Source of the DNA: Lacunisphaera sp.
GTDB taxonomy: Bacteria; Verrucomicrobiota; Verrucomicrobiia; Opitutales; Opitutaceae
Length of the DNA: 32,254 nucleotides
NCBI GenBank assembly: GCA_009695095.1
Contig: SIBQ01000026.1
Coordinates: 1-32,254, forward strand
Direction: 5' to 3'
The notes beneath the pieces were generated by a model. That model was not told the origin of the DNA and did not search any database. It was given only the letters and a program-made list of their open reading frames with translations. Shown here one piece after another: positions 1 through 8,359 of this stretch (its first letter is position 1; each line of letters opens with the position of its first letter). The position numbers and the translations under genes were made by a program.

Positions 1-615
1 GGCCAGCTGCTGCTCACGCTGGGGGTCGACGGCGTTCCCGGTTGCGACGCCACGCATTTCTTCCAGCCCACGCATGTCTGCGTGCTGCCGAGCGGCGAGT
101 TCTTCATCACCGACGGTTACGGCAACTCGCGCATCGCGAAATTCGGCGCAGACAACCGTTTCCAGTTCGACTGGGGTCGCCGCGGCACGGCCCACGGTGA
201 ATTCCACACGCCCCACGTGATCACGCTCGGCGCCGACAGCCTGCTCTACATGACTGACCGTGAAAACGACCGCATCCAGGTCTTCCGCATCGATGGAACC
301 CACGTCGCCACCTGGCCCGACCTCCACTCCATTGATGGACTTATCGCCGCGCCGGACGGATTTCTCTACGGCACCTGCGCCCTCGACAGCGCGATCCTCT
401 GCCTCGACCTGACCGGCCGCGTGCTCGACTGCTGGGTGCTCGGCGGCCGGGTTGCTTCCCCACACGGTATCGCCGTCGCCAAGGACGGCACAATCTACGT
501 CGCGGAGACCGGCGACCTCTGGCGCATCACCGGCCGCCGGCCCACCGAGCGCGAGCAGCTGCCCCGCGCCGGGGCCGAGCACAGCGCGTTGACGAAGCTC
601 GTGCGCTCCCTCTGA
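1..615 (+). CDS. NHL-repeat beta-propeller protein, 5' end outside window
   Basis: The frame is open from base 1, so the true start lies upstream; the GTG at 82 is internal. The visible 204 residues carry NHL/six-bladed propeller repeats. Each repeat has a short DGYGNSRI-type or DRENDRIQVF-type strand followed by a PHxI/PHGIAVA turn, as in peptidyl-alpha-hydroxyglycine alpha-amidating-lyase-like proteins. Such proteins in Verrucomicrobiota and Planctomycetota are usually exported and of unknown substrate, so a lyase activity cannot be claimed. It ends two bases before the next start and is probably co-transcribed with the glycosidase-like protein and MFS transporter that follow. The fold call is good; the function is open. 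Confidence 0.85.
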   Translation, partial: GQLLLTLGVDGVPGCDATHFFQPTHVCVLPSGEFFITDGYGNSRIAKFGADNRFQFDWGRRGTAHGEFHTPHVITLGADSLLYMTDRENDRIQVFRIDGTHVATWPDLHSIDGLIAAPDGFLYGTCALDSAILCLDLTGRVLDCWVLGGRVASPHGIAVAKDGTIYVAETGDLWRITGRRPTEREQLPRAGAEHSALTKLVRSL

Positions 616-617
616 CC

Positions 618-2486
618 ATGGGGCAGGACAGCACACGTCAGGCGGCGGACCTCTCCGCTCCGACCACCCTGACGCGCCGCGACTTTCTGGGCTCCGGCGC
701 GCTGGCCGGTTCCTTGCCGGCTTTGTCCCAGACTATGCCCCCCTCGCTGGGCGCCGCCGAGTCCGTGCCCGCGGGACCGCGCCGTTTGTCGGCGCACCGC
801 AATCTCTTCAACGGCGACTGCAACTTCCTCTTCTACAATCCGGAGCTCTGGCAGCCGGAAGGCGGGGCCTACAGCGCCCGGGCCATTCACCGCTATCTCG
901 GGACCATCGCGGACAGCGGCGTCGACACCCTGCTGATCAATCCCAACACCCAGGTCGCGTGGTATCCGACGAAGAAACTGGAATACCTGCTCCAGGACTA
1001 TCGCCGGGGTGATGTCGCATTCACGCGGTCAGTCGCGGCGGGTCTCGCGGGCATGGCGCCGGAGCTGGCGGAGAAGTTCGCCCGGAACATGGTGGAGATG
1101 CTCGATCTCTACCTGGATCTCGCCGAGGCCGGCGTGGACTGGCTGGCGGAGTGCGCCCGGGCCTGCCGCGCTCGCGGCATCAGCCCGTGGCTGAGCTACC
1201 GGATGAATCCCACGCACTTTTCCAGCGCGCCGGAAAGCCCTGTGAACTGCCGGCTTTTCCGCGACCCGCGCAACCGGCTCTCCGGCCGCGTGCCCGACGC
1301 CACCGGCAGCACGCAGGCGGCCTGGGTCGGCCTGAACTACGGCCAGCCGGCCGTGCGCGACCACATGTTCGCGATGATCCGCGAGGGCGTTGAGTCCCAT
1401 GATTACGAGGGACTCGAGCTGGACTGGCTGCGCCATCCGCTCTGCCTCGAGGCGCCCGCCTCCCAGAAACAGATCGACGGGATGACCGACTGGTTCGCCG
1501 CGATCCGCGCCCTCACCAAGGCCCGCCGGCCCGACTACATCCTCGGCGTGCGCGCCCCGGCCAACCTGCCCTACCTGCGCAGCATCGGCATCGACCTCAA
1601 GGCCCTGGCGCGGCGCGGTCTCATCGACTGCTGCACCTTCAGCAATTTCTGGCAGACTTCCTGGGAAATGCCGCTCGACGAATTACGGCGCGAGCTCGGC
1701 CCCGACCTCGCCATCTACGGCGGCATGGAAGACGCGCCCAACTGGCTCGAAACTCACGCCCCCTCCCTCACTGAGCGGCCGGCGGGCCCCGACGTCCAGC
1801 TCGCCGGCGACAACGCCTTCCATGCCAAGAAAAACCAGGAGGGCGCCCTGCGCGTGCGCGGCACCCGCTACCTGACGGCCAGCGCCGAGCTGATCCGCGC
1901 CAACGCCGCGGGCAAGCTCGTGCTCGGTGCCGACGGCCTGGAACAGTTCAACTTCTTCGTCACCGACCAGGTGCGCGTGCCCGGGCTGCGGGCGGACTAC
2001 TCCGCGCTCCGCCGGCTCGCCGACCTGGAATTCCTGCGCGGCCAGGAGAAGCACTACGCGTTCAACACCGCCTCGGTCCTGACGACGAAGATATGGGATG
2101 TGGCCGAGCAATTGCCGGTGCGGATCGCGCCGCGCCAGCGGCGCGCGCTGCGCTTGCCGATGTGCGCCGAGCCCGCCGGCGCGGACCTGATGCTCGTAGT
2201 CCAGCTCGTGCTGGACCGCGCTCAGCCTGGTGAGGCTTGCGGGATCAGCCTCAACGGCGCCTGGCCGGTCTTCGAGCGCACGGAGACGGGCAATCTCCTG
2301 TTCCCCGCGGGACCCTACACAAGGCACGTCGAGGAGCACCGCGCCTGGAATTACATCCTGGATTGCGGCACGATCCGCGACGGCTGGAACGAGATCGTCC
2401 TCTACAATGAGTCGGCGGGGGAGCTATCCGTCGCCGGCTTGGAGCTGGGCCTCAAGCGCCGGGGCGGGCCTGTCGAAAACCCATGA
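618..2486 (+). CDS. Tat-exported TIM-barrel glycoside-hydrolase-like protein
   Basis: This 622-residue protein has a twin-arginine signal (R20-R21 in TRRDFLGSGALAG), so it should be exported folded. The mature part begins with a FNGDCNFLFY strand, then TIM-barrel-like segments. The DYEGLELDWLRHPL segment (about residue 265) resembles the catalytic strand of glycosidase-like families related to GHL10/DUF4434. Asp and Glu in ELDW are candidate catalytic acids. From about residue 490 a beta-sandwich-like region (SLNGAWPVFER, WNEIVLYN) looks like an accessory domain. The start follows the upstream stop by two bases and the stop overlaps the MFS start as ATGA, indicating translational coupling. 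I cannot assign it to a numbered CAZy family; export plus a coupled transporter suggests release of a sugar outside the cytoplasm. Confidence 0.75.
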   Translation: MGQDSTRQAADLSAPTTLTRRDFLGSGALAGSLPALSQTMPPSLGAAESVPAGPRRLSAHRNLFNGDCNFLFYNPELWQPEGGAYSARAIHRYLGTIADSGVDTLLINPNTQVAWYPTKKLEYLLQDYRRGDVAFTRSVAAGLAGMAPELAEKFARNMVEMLDLYLDLAEAGVDWLAECARACRARGISPWLSYRMNPTHFSSAPESPVNCRLFRDPRNRLSGRVPDATGSTQAAWVGLNYGQPAVRDHMFAMIREGVESHDYEGLELDWLRHPLCLEAPASQKQIDGMTDWFAAIRALTKARRPDYILGVRAPANLPYLRSIGIDLKALARRGLIDCCTFSNFWQTSWEMPLDELRRELGPDLAIYGGMEDAPNWLETHAPSLTERPAGPDVQLAGDNAFHAKKNQEGALRVRGTRYLTASAELIRANAAGKLVLGADGLEQFNFFVTDQVRVPGLRADYSALRRLADLEFLRGQEKHYAFNTASVLTTKIWDVAEQLPVRIAPRQRRALRLPMCAEPAGADLMLVVQLVLDRAQPGEACGISLNGAWPVFERTETGNLLFPAGPYTRHVEEHRAWNYILDCGTIRDGWNEIVLYNESAGELSVAGLELGLKRRGGPVENP

Positions 2487-3871
2487 TCTTCCCGACCAAA
2501 CAGCGCGACCCCGAGCTTTATCCCTACCGGCGCGGGTTCTACTTCTCGTTTTTCAACGCGCTCAACTGGCAGGTGGCCATTGGGACACCCACCGTGCTCT
2601 TCATGCAGCAATTGGGCGCCAATTCCTTTCAGGTGGGACTCGTGTTCTCCTGGACTTTTTTACTCACGCCAGCCCAAGTTCTGTCCACCACGCTGCTGTC
2701 GCGTCACGGCTACAAGCGGTTGACCATGGCGGGTTGGGGGGCACGCAGCGTCTGCCTGCTCGTGCCCATCGGCCTTTGCCTGCTCGCCCCGTCCGACCCG
2801 GTGCCGTGGATGATCAACGCCATGGTGGGGGCGACATTCTTCTATTGCCTCCTCCGCGCCATCGGCACCTCCGCTCTCACCACCTGGTTCTACCAGATTG
2901 TGCCGGCGGAGCTGCGCGGCCGCTACTGGGCGACCGACCAGCTCACCACGGGAGTCGCCATCGGCGTGTCGCTGCTGGTCTATGCGGTTTTCTTCACCGT
3001 GCTGCCGCCCTACCAGGCCTTCATCCTGCTCTACCTCATCGCCGTGCTCGGTGCGCTCTTCGCCTACCAGCAGCTGCGACAGCTGCCCGACGCGGAAAAA
3101 CCCAAGCCGATCAGCTTCGAAAAGGTCCTGACCGAGACGCCGCGGCTGATGACGACGCCGAGTTTCTTCCGCACCTACCTGTGGATCTCGGTCGCCTTCT
3201 TCGCCGGGATCACGCCGCTGGCCCCGTTTGCCGCCTATTATCTGAAGACTTCCGCCGGCGTCAGCTCGGCCCAGATCATCCTCCTGACGATGTTGACTTA
3301 CGTCGGCCTGATCGTGGCGAACATCGCGATGCGAAAGCACATGGATCAGATCGGGGCGAAGCCCTTCTTCAAAGGCGCCTTCCTGTGTTACGCGCTCATC
3401 TCCGTCGCCTGGATCGTGTTTCTGTTCACGGGCGGCCGGGCTTACTGGACCCTGCCGCTGCTTTTCTTCCTGCAAGGAGTGGGTTCCGGCTTCTGGAATT
3501 CCGCCAACCTGAGCTACCTCGTGAAGATCCTGCCCGAGCACGACCGCGCCCTGCCCGTCTCGATCCACGGCGCCGTCATGACGTTAATCGGCGGCTGCAC
3601 GCCCGTGCTGTGGGGCCTGTTCCTCAAGGCGCCGGGCGCGGTGCCCGCCGTCGATGTGCCGGTCTTCGAGGGTTACTATGCCAGCCTGCTGGTGATGTGC
3701 ATCGCCATGCTGTTTTTTGTCCGCAAACTGCCCGAGACCGCCGGCCCCGTCGGCCCCATCTTCCAGGGCAGCTGGGTGCTGCGGCCCTTCCGTGCCGTGG
3801 CGACGCTCGTGAACTTGATCGAGGACGACTCCATCCACAAAGAGACCAAGAAGCCGGACCCGGGCGCTTAA
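2483..3871 (+). CDS. MFS transporter
   Basis: This 462-residue polytopic protein has about 12 hydrophobic segments split by a cytoplasmic loop near residues 195-225 (KPISFEKVLTETPR), the usual two-times-six MFS layout. An RGRYWATDQ motif after a transmembrane segment resembles the R-G-R/K loop of sugar-type MFS porters. The ATG at 2483 overlaps the stop of the exported glycosidase-like gene by 4 bases, so uptake of that enzyme's product is the obvious guess. The stop codon interlocks with the stop of the convergent aldolase remnant in a shared TTAA, leaving no room for a separate bidirectional terminator. The substrate cannot be read from sequence. Confidence 0.88.
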   Translation: MIFPTKQRDPELYPYRRGFYFSFFNALNWQVAIGTPTVLFMQQLGANSFQVGLVFSWTFLLTPAQVLSTTLLSRHGYKRLTMAGWGARSVCLLVPIGLCLLAPSDPVPWMINAMVGATFFYCLLRAIGTSALTTWFYQIVPAELRGRYWATDQLTTGVAIGVSLLVYAVFFTVLPPYQAFILLYLIAVLGALFAYQQLRQLPDAEKPKPISFEKVLTETPRLMTTPSFFRTYLWISVAFFAGITPLAPFAAYYLKTSAGVSSAQIILLTMLTYVGLIVANIAMRKHMDQIGAKPFFKGAFLCYALISVAWIVFLFTGGRAYWTLPLLFFLQGVGSGFWNSANLSYLVKILPEHDRALPVSIHGAVMTLIGGCTPVLWGLFLKAPGAVPAVDVPVFEGYYASLLVMCIAMLFFVRKLPETAGPVGPIFQGSWVLRPFRAVATLVNLIEDDSIHKETKKPDPGA

Positions 3872-4122
3872 TGCGCGGGGACGAGGCGCAGCAACTCCAC
3901 CGGATCCAATACCACGCCGCCGTGAATCACCCGGTGGATGCGGCGGGTGTTCCGGATATCCGCCAGCGGGTCTGGTGGGATCTTACGGTGCTCAAGGCAG
4001 AGCCAGAGGGCTTCGACGACGCCGGAGGCCATGAGCTCGACTAGCTCGGGATCCTGGTAACACACCTTGGCGGAGATCGCCTCCCCGCCTGCAGCCAGCT
4101 GCTGTTTCACGCGTGAGTTCAT
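3868..4122 (-). pseudogene. N-terminal remnant of an HpaI/HpcH-type aldolase
   Basis: The start is ATG at 4122 (a TTG two codons upstream is also open), giving 84 residues. Residues 15-45 (AISAKVCYQDPELVELM, then VVEALWLCLEHRKIP) align by eye with residues 18-50 of the intact HpaI-type aldolase at 30740-31561, including the EH dipeptide that supplies the family's general base. The following IRNTRRIH and VIHGG segments look like compressed versions of IRAARVHN and VARGS. The protein then stops, about 170 residues short of family length, without the Glu and Asp metal ligands. It cannot be an active aldolase. It lies 27 bases after the dehydrogenase gene, as a normal last operon gene would, and its stop interlocks with that of the convergent MFS gene, so a deletion or rearrangement probably removed its 3' part. 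Confidence 0.65.
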
Positions 4123-4149
4123 AGGCAAGATGGCAATCGCCGCAGCGGC

Positions 4150-5160
4150 TCATTCGCCAGCCGGTTGGGCGGCCGAGATAATGTTCAGGAGCGGACGGCC
4201 TTCGTCAAAGCGCGCGAGGTTCTGCGCGAAGATGTCCCAGAGCCGCCGTTTGAAGTGCGGGCTCAGGCTCGAGCCGGAGATATGCGGACTGAAGATGACG
4301 TTGGGAAAACGCCAGAGCGGATGCTCTGGCGGCATCGGATAGTGGTAGTGCGTGTCGATCGCCGCCCCGGCAATCCAGCCTTCGCGCAGGGCGCGGAGCA
4401 GCGCCGCCTCGTGCACGATCGGCCCGCGGGCCGGATTGAGGAGGAAGGCATGGTGTGGCAGGGCCTGTAGCTCGCGTTCGCCGATCAGGCCTTCTGTTTG
4501 CTTCGTCAGCGGCACGGCCACGATGAGAAAATCCAGCCCGGCGAGAAACTCCAGCTCCTCGCCCTGCCGGAACACTCGGTCCGGCAGGACACCGTCCGCG
4601 TCCCCGGTGCCGGGCACGGTGTAAATTTCCTCCCGGGGGCCGGCCCCGTTCCGCGTGAGCACATGCACGCGCAGACCCATGGCCTTCGCCAGCCGGGCGG
4701 TCTCGCGCCCGATGCCGCCATAGCCCCAAAGCCCGACCGTGAGCCCGCGGATCTCCCGCTGAAAAATAGCCGAGCGGTCCCACACCGCCGCCTCCTGGTT
4801 GCGGAGCATCTGCCGGAAATCGCGCGCCAGGTTCACCATCATCGCCACGTTCCACTCGGCGATTGGCACATCAAAACAGCCGCGGCAATTTGTGGCGCGC
4901 ACATCGCGCGCCGGCAGATCGAGGCCGAAGAGCTGGTTGTAGCCGGTGGAGGCGAGCTGCACCCACTTCCAGGCGGCCATCACCGGATGGTTGCTCGGGG
5001 GGAACGTGCAAAACAGGACGTCCGCATCGGCCACCAGTTCGGCCGGCAGCGCCCGCGCCGTCTCGCCCGGAGGATTGATCACCTCGAAGCGGTGTCGCCC
5101 CGCGGCGCGCAGCCGGGCAAGAACCGCTTCCTCGACGGGAACATCGATGACGATCTTCAT
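4150..5160 (-). CDS. D-2-hydroxyacid dehydrogenase with Tyr in place of catalytic Glu
   Basis: This 336-residue protein has the two-domain plan of NAD(P)-dependent D-2-hydroxyacid dehydrogenases. The Rossmann loop is G146-Y-G148-G-I-G151, the substrate Arg is R245 (NPARGPIV) and the catalytic His is H293 (SPHISG). The acidic position, normally Glu in an EP dipeptide, is Y274-P275 here (IDTHYHYP), so the usual His-Glu relay is missing. A PGTGD insertion at about 183-187 is shared with the paralogues at 8826 and 17646. The gene follows an enolase-superfamily dehydratase by 6 bases, suggesting it acts on that enzyme's 2-keto product or a related 2-hydroxy acid. Substrate and direction are unknown. 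Confidence 0.85.
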   Translation of the reverse strand: MKIVIDVPVEEAVLARLRAAGRHRFEVINPPGETARALPAELVADADVLFCTFPPSNHPVMAAWKWVQLASTGYNQLFGLDLPARDVRATNCRGCFDVPIAEWNVAMMVNLARDFRQMLRNQEAAVWDRSAIFQREIRGLTVGLWGYGGIGRETARLAKAMGLRVHVLTRNGAGPREEIYTVPGTGDADGVLPDRVFRQGEELEFLAGLDFLIVAVPLTKQTEGLIGERELQALPHHAFLLNPARGPIVHEAALLRALREGWIAGAAIDTHYHYPMPPEHPLWRFPNVIFSPHISGSSLSPHFKRRLWDIFAQNLARFDEGRPLLNIISAAQPAGE

Positions 5161-5166
5161 GCCCGG

Positions 5167-6405
5167 TCAGTCACGGAGGATCTTGCCGGGGACGCTGTTG
5201 AACTCTCCGCTGCCCGGCTTGAAGGGATAGCGGCGCTTGATTTCGTCGGTCAGCACCACGCCCCAGCCCGGCCGGTCCGGCGGCAGCATGTAGCCGTCCT
5301 TCATCACGAGCCCGCCGTCGATCAGATCGGAGTGCAGGCCCGCGTAGTCCGGCGCGACCTCCAACATGCAGGTGTTGGGCGCGGCAAAGCCCGCGTGGAT
5401 GTTCTGCATGAGCGAGGCGCCGGCTCCCCAGGCGTGCGTTGCGATCTTGCGGCCGCGCTCCTCCATCATCTTGGCCACTGCCATGAACTCGCCGATGCCG
5501 CCGGTGAAGGACGCGTCCGGCTGGCCGATGTCGAAGCAGTCCTGCGAGACGAAGACCTTCCACTCGTAGGAGGCGGTTAGGCACTCGCCGCCGGCGATCG
5601 GCGTCGTGGTGGCCCGGCAGAGCTCCGCATAGCCCCACGGATCGGTGTAGTGCAGCGGCTCCTCGAAGAAGACTAGGTTGAACGGCTCCACCGCCTTGGC
5701 GGCCGCGATGGCGATTTCCACCGTCCAGGTCTGGCCCGGGCTGTTGCCCATGTGGCCGTCGAGCATGAGCCACGCCTCCGGTCCGGCGTGCTTCCGCATG
5801 AAATCCAGTTTGTCCGCCTCGAAGTCGGCGGCGGCGGCCGGCGTCATCGGGGTGAACCAGCCCGCATCGGGCGTGCGGCTGCCGGTCGCGACCTTGAGGC
5901 CGCGGAATCCGAGCGAGAAGTAGTGGTCGATTTTTTTCGCCAGACGGTCCTTCGGGTAGTTGGCCGGGCCGCCGGTGGCGTAGCACGGCAAGCGCGTGTG
6001 CTGGCAGCCGCCGAGCAGCGCGTGCACCGGCTGACCCAGGAGCTTGCCCTTCAGGTCCCAGAGGGCGGCCTCGATGCCGTTGATGACCGAGGCGCCCAGC
6101 CCGACTCGGCACCAGAAGTTGCCGCACTGATACATCCGCCGCCACAGCTCGGGGATGTCGTCCACCGTCTGGCCGATGAGGATCGGCTTGAAGAACTCGA
6201 CGATGGCCGGCACGGCCTCGGGGCAGAAATAGCCGGCGTAGGTCTCGCCGATGCCGGTGTGCGGGCCATCGGTCAGGATCTCGATGAAGGCGGCGCTGCG
6301 CAGCTTGCGGGCCTCGCGGATAAACGGATCGTTGGTGCACGGGCCGGTCAGGAGCGTGGTGTGGACGTCGGTGATCTTCAAGGGAGTGGAAATAATCCGG
6401 CTCAA
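5167..6405 (-). CDS. Enolase-superfamily sugar-acid dehydratase (mandelate racemase/MLE type), module 1
   Basis: This is a 412-residue protein if the TTG at 6405 is used, which overlaps the preceding remnant's stop by 4 bases. A TTG at 6381 would give the LKITDV start that matches the MKITD/MKITG starts of its paralogues; I cannot decide between them. Numbering from 6405: capping domain 10-135, barrel Lys K171, metal ligands D216, E248/E249 and E274, and H324. D216-G-H218 gives the DxH arrangement seen in D-galactonate and mannonate dehydratases, where the His is the acid that expels the C3 hydroxyl. A dehydratase making a 2-keto-3-deoxy sugar acid is therefore likely. It is closely related to the protein at 9828 and precedes a D-2-hydroxyacid dehydrogenase by 6 bases. 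Confidence 0.87.
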   Translation of the reverse strand: MSRIISTPLKITDVHTTLLTGPCTNDPFIREARKLRSAAFIEILTDGPHTGIGETYAGYFCPEAVPAIVEFFKPILIGQTVDDIPELWRRMYQCGNFWCRVGLGASVINGIEAALWDLKGKLLGQPVHALLGGCQHTRLPCYATGGPANYPKDRLAKKIDHYFSLGFRGLKVATGSRTPDAGWFTPMTPAAAADFEADKLDFMRKHAGPEAWLMLDGHMGNSPGQTWTVEIAIAAAKAVEPFNLVFFEEPLHYTDPWGYAELCRATTTPIAGGECLTASYEWKVFVSQDCFDIGQPDASFTGGIGEFMAVAKMMEERGRKIATHAWGAGASLMQNIHAGFAAPNTCMLEVAPDYAGLHSDLIDGGLVMKDGYMLPPDRPGWGVVLTDEIKRRYPFKPGSGEFNSVPGKILRD

Positions 6406-6686
6406 TAGACCGCGCGGCCGCTGGTGAGATCGAAGGTGAAGCCGGTCGTGAAGGAGGATTCCGGCGAGACGATGAACGCCGCCATCGCGGCGGCCTCGTC
6501 GAGGGTGCCGCAGCGTTTCATGGGGATCTTGTCCGTGTTGGCCTTGACCTGCTCCGGCGGCATGGCGTCGACCAGCGGGGTCTGGTTTACGGCGAGCGTC
6601 GCGCCTTCGGCGCGCAGGCGTCGCGCGATGGCGAGGCCCGCGGTGATGATGGCCTTCTGGTCCTTGAAGCGGGAATAATTGTTCAT
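6402..6686 (-). pseudogene. Internally deleted short-chain dehydrogenase
   Basis: The 94 residues are the two ends of a classical SDR of about 250 residues joined in frame. The N-terminus (KAIITAGLAIARRLRAEG) lacks the middle of the TGxxxGxG cofactor loop, as if about 5 residues had dropped out between two glycines. After ATLAV the sequence jumps to NQTPLVDAMPPEQ, which belongs near residue 185 of an intact SDR, then continues to a normal C-terminus (SPESSFTTGFTFDLTSG). The catalytic Ser, Tyr and Lys are gone, so it cannot be an oxidoreductase. The frame is intact and the stop overlaps the next gene's start by 4 bases, so it may still serve translational coupling. An assembly artefact is the other explanation. 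Confidence 0.8.
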
Positions 6687-6698
6687 GGGAATTGCGGC

Positions 6699-7601
6699 TC
6701 AGGCCCGGCGCCAGCCGGCGGGCACGGCCGCCTTGAAGACCTCGAAGTCCGCCTCGGTCGCACCGGCGTAGGGCGGGAGCAGGCGGAGCGGGAACGTGGG
6801 GTCGCTCATCCGGTAGAGCATCTTGTCATAGGCCCCGTCGATGTGGAACTTGCCGCCCGCGGCCTTGAGGCCCGCGACCACCGCCTTGAGTTCCTCCACG
6901 TCGGCCGCGCGCCGGGCGTCGGTTCCCGCCACGAACTGCTTGGCGCGCTCCGGGTGGATCGAGGCGAGCGAGATGAGCAGCCCCACGTCGTGGGTCCGCC
7001 GGGCGATGGTGTAGCCCATCTCGGTGATGTAGAAACGCAGGCGCGGCGTCATGGTCATCAGGTCGGCGATGACCGCCGGATCCGTGGTGCTGTTCTTGAC
7101 CGCAATGAGGTTCGGGTGCGCGGCGGCTAGGCGGCGGTATTCGACGGAAGTCAGCAGACGCTTCGTCCGCATCAGGTTGTAGTGATGGAACTGGCAGTCG
7201 GGAAACCGCCCGCAGGTCTCGGCGAAAAACCGGTCCACCTCACGGTCGTTCAAGGCGCCCCATGACGGCAGCGAGAGCTGAAACAGGCGGAAGCCGAGCG
7301 CATAGCAGCGCTGGATGCGCTCGATGATGGTGGGCAGTGACAGCGAGATCAGGCCGACCATCGGCGTGACCTGCGCTTCCCGGGCGCTGCCCCAGAAAGC
7401 CCGGGTGATCTGGTCGAACTGCGACTCCGTGACGGCGTAGCCTTCGCCCGCCGTGCCGAAAACATAGAAATGACGCGTTAGCTCGCGGGCCAGGGTGTGC
7501 ACCTGGCGGCGAAACTGGTCTTCCTGGAATTCAAAGCGGTCGTTCCAAGGAACGACGGCGGTGGCGAGGATGGCGGGGGCGGTTTCGGCGGTTGTTTTCA
7601 T
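6699..7601 (-). CDS. DapA/N-acetylneuraminate lyase family aldolase
   Basis: I chose the ATG at 7601: it overlaps the upstream gene's stop by 4 bases and gives 300 residues, the normal family length. Sequence upstream in this frame is low-complexity antisense. The TIM-barrel aldolase has the conserved G52-E53 (GTAGEG) carboxylate-binding loop, catalytic Tyr Y141 (HHYNLMR) and Schiff-base Lys K169 (LIAVKNS). The family includes dihydrodipicolinate synthase, N-acetylneuraminate lyase, KDG aldolase and 5-keto-4-deoxyglucarate dehydratase. Its position among sugar-acid dehydratases favours pyruvate-yielding cleavage, or dehydration, of a 2-keto-3-deoxy acid rather than lysine biosynthesis. HHYNLMR instead of the common YNxP suggests a distinct subgroup. 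Confidence 0.87.
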   Translation of the reverse strand: MKTTAETAPAILATAVVPWNDRFEFQEDQFRRQVHTLARELTRHFYVFGTAGEGYAVTESQFDQITRAFWGSAREAQVTPMVGLISLSLPTIIERIQRCYALGFRLFQLSLPSWGALNDREVDRFFAETCGRFPDCQFHHYNLMRTKRLLTSVEYRRLAAAHPNLIAVKNSTTDPAVIADLMTMTPRLRFYITEMGYTIARRTHDVGLLISLASIHPERAKQFVAGTDARRAADVEELKAVVAGLKAAGGKFHIDGAYDKMLYRMSDPTFPLRLLPPYAGATEADFEVFKAAVPAGWRRA

Positions 7602-8359
7602 GGGAGGCGATGGGCTGGGAGAATAGTGGTGATGGTGGCGGCCACCTGGTCCGCCAGTGCCTCGCAACCTTCCGGGGTGAAATGAACGTTGTTCGGGCGC
7701 TGGAGGTGAGGACGAGAGGTGACGAAGGCATGGAGGTCGTCGCAGGTGACGCCCGTCTCGCGCATCACCTGCTCGGCGGCGGTGTTGTAGGCACGCTCGC
7801 TGCCGGCCAAGCGACCGACCGTGCCGCCGGGCACCGGCGTCGTGTTCGCGAAAACCAACCGGGCGCCGGTGCGCTGGAGCCGCCCCACCAGTTGCCGGAG
7901 GTTCGCGGCATACTCCAACGGCGTGGCCAGCGGGCGATCTTTCGGCCCCGGCACGATGTAAGTGCCGGCAGAGTCCATGAACTTCAGGTCGTGCAGGCCG
8001 AAGCTGAAGTAAACCACGTCCCACTTCCCCGCCCCGAGCCAGCCGTCCAGCTGTTCCAGGCCGAAGACCGTCGGTCCGCAGTTGTCCGGCGGACGATGGA
8101 CATTCGCCCGGCCGGCCAGCCGATGGCGGACCTCCCGGGTGTAGCCGATCGAGATCGAATCCCCGATGATCAGGACACGCGGGAGTCCCGGCACGTCTTC
8201 GACTGGCAGAAGCGCCGGGGCCAACGAGGCGTCGAGGGCGGCGCTGAGGCCGATCTTGTTGCGGTCGATTTTGGCTTGGAGGGAATTCATGGTGGCAAGG
8301 AGCAGGAAGCCGCACACCAGAGCGGAGGTTTTAGCCGGGAAGTTGAGGTGTGTGCTCAT
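7598..8359 (-). CDS. Exported SGNH-hydrolase (esterase) family protein
   Basis: The ATG at 8359 overlaps the upstream YhcH stop as ATGA and gives 253 residues. Residues 10-29 form a hydrophobic signal-like segment ending LQA, so the protein is probably periplasmic. Block I is GDS with nucleophile S68 (LIIGDSISIGY); H226 lies in NNVHFTPEG near the C-terminus. The canonical acid three residues before that His is Asn here (N223), so the triad may be altered. Members of this fold remove acetyl or other acyl groups from sugars. Next to an anomerase and a DapA-type aldolase, a sugar de-esterase is plausible but unproven. Both ends overlap neighbours by 4 bases. Confidence 0.82.
   Translation of the reverse strand: MSTHLNFPAKTSALVCGFLLLATMNSLQAKIDRNKIGLSAALDASLAPALLPVEDVPGLPRVLIIGDSISIGYTREVRHRLAGRANVHRPPDNCGPTVFGLEQLDGWLGAGKWDVVYFSFGLHDLKFMDSAGTYIVPGPKDRPLATPLEYAANLRQLVGRLQRTGARLVFANTTPVPGGTVGRLAGSERAYNTAAEQVMRETGVTCDDLHAFVTSRPHLQRPNNVHFTPEGCEALADQVAATITTILPAHRLP

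Noticed and set aside
2230-4044. 604-codon plus-strand frame across the glycosidase-like and MFS genes
   Set aside because: Out of frame with two genes that show clear domain and membrane-segment patterns; Arg/Pro-rich shadow.
7602-8315. Upstream extension of the DapA-type aldolase to 538 residues
   Set aside because: The extra residues are Arg/Pro/Gly-rich and overlap the SGNH gene in another frame; the ATG at 7601 gives the family length and a 4-base overlap.
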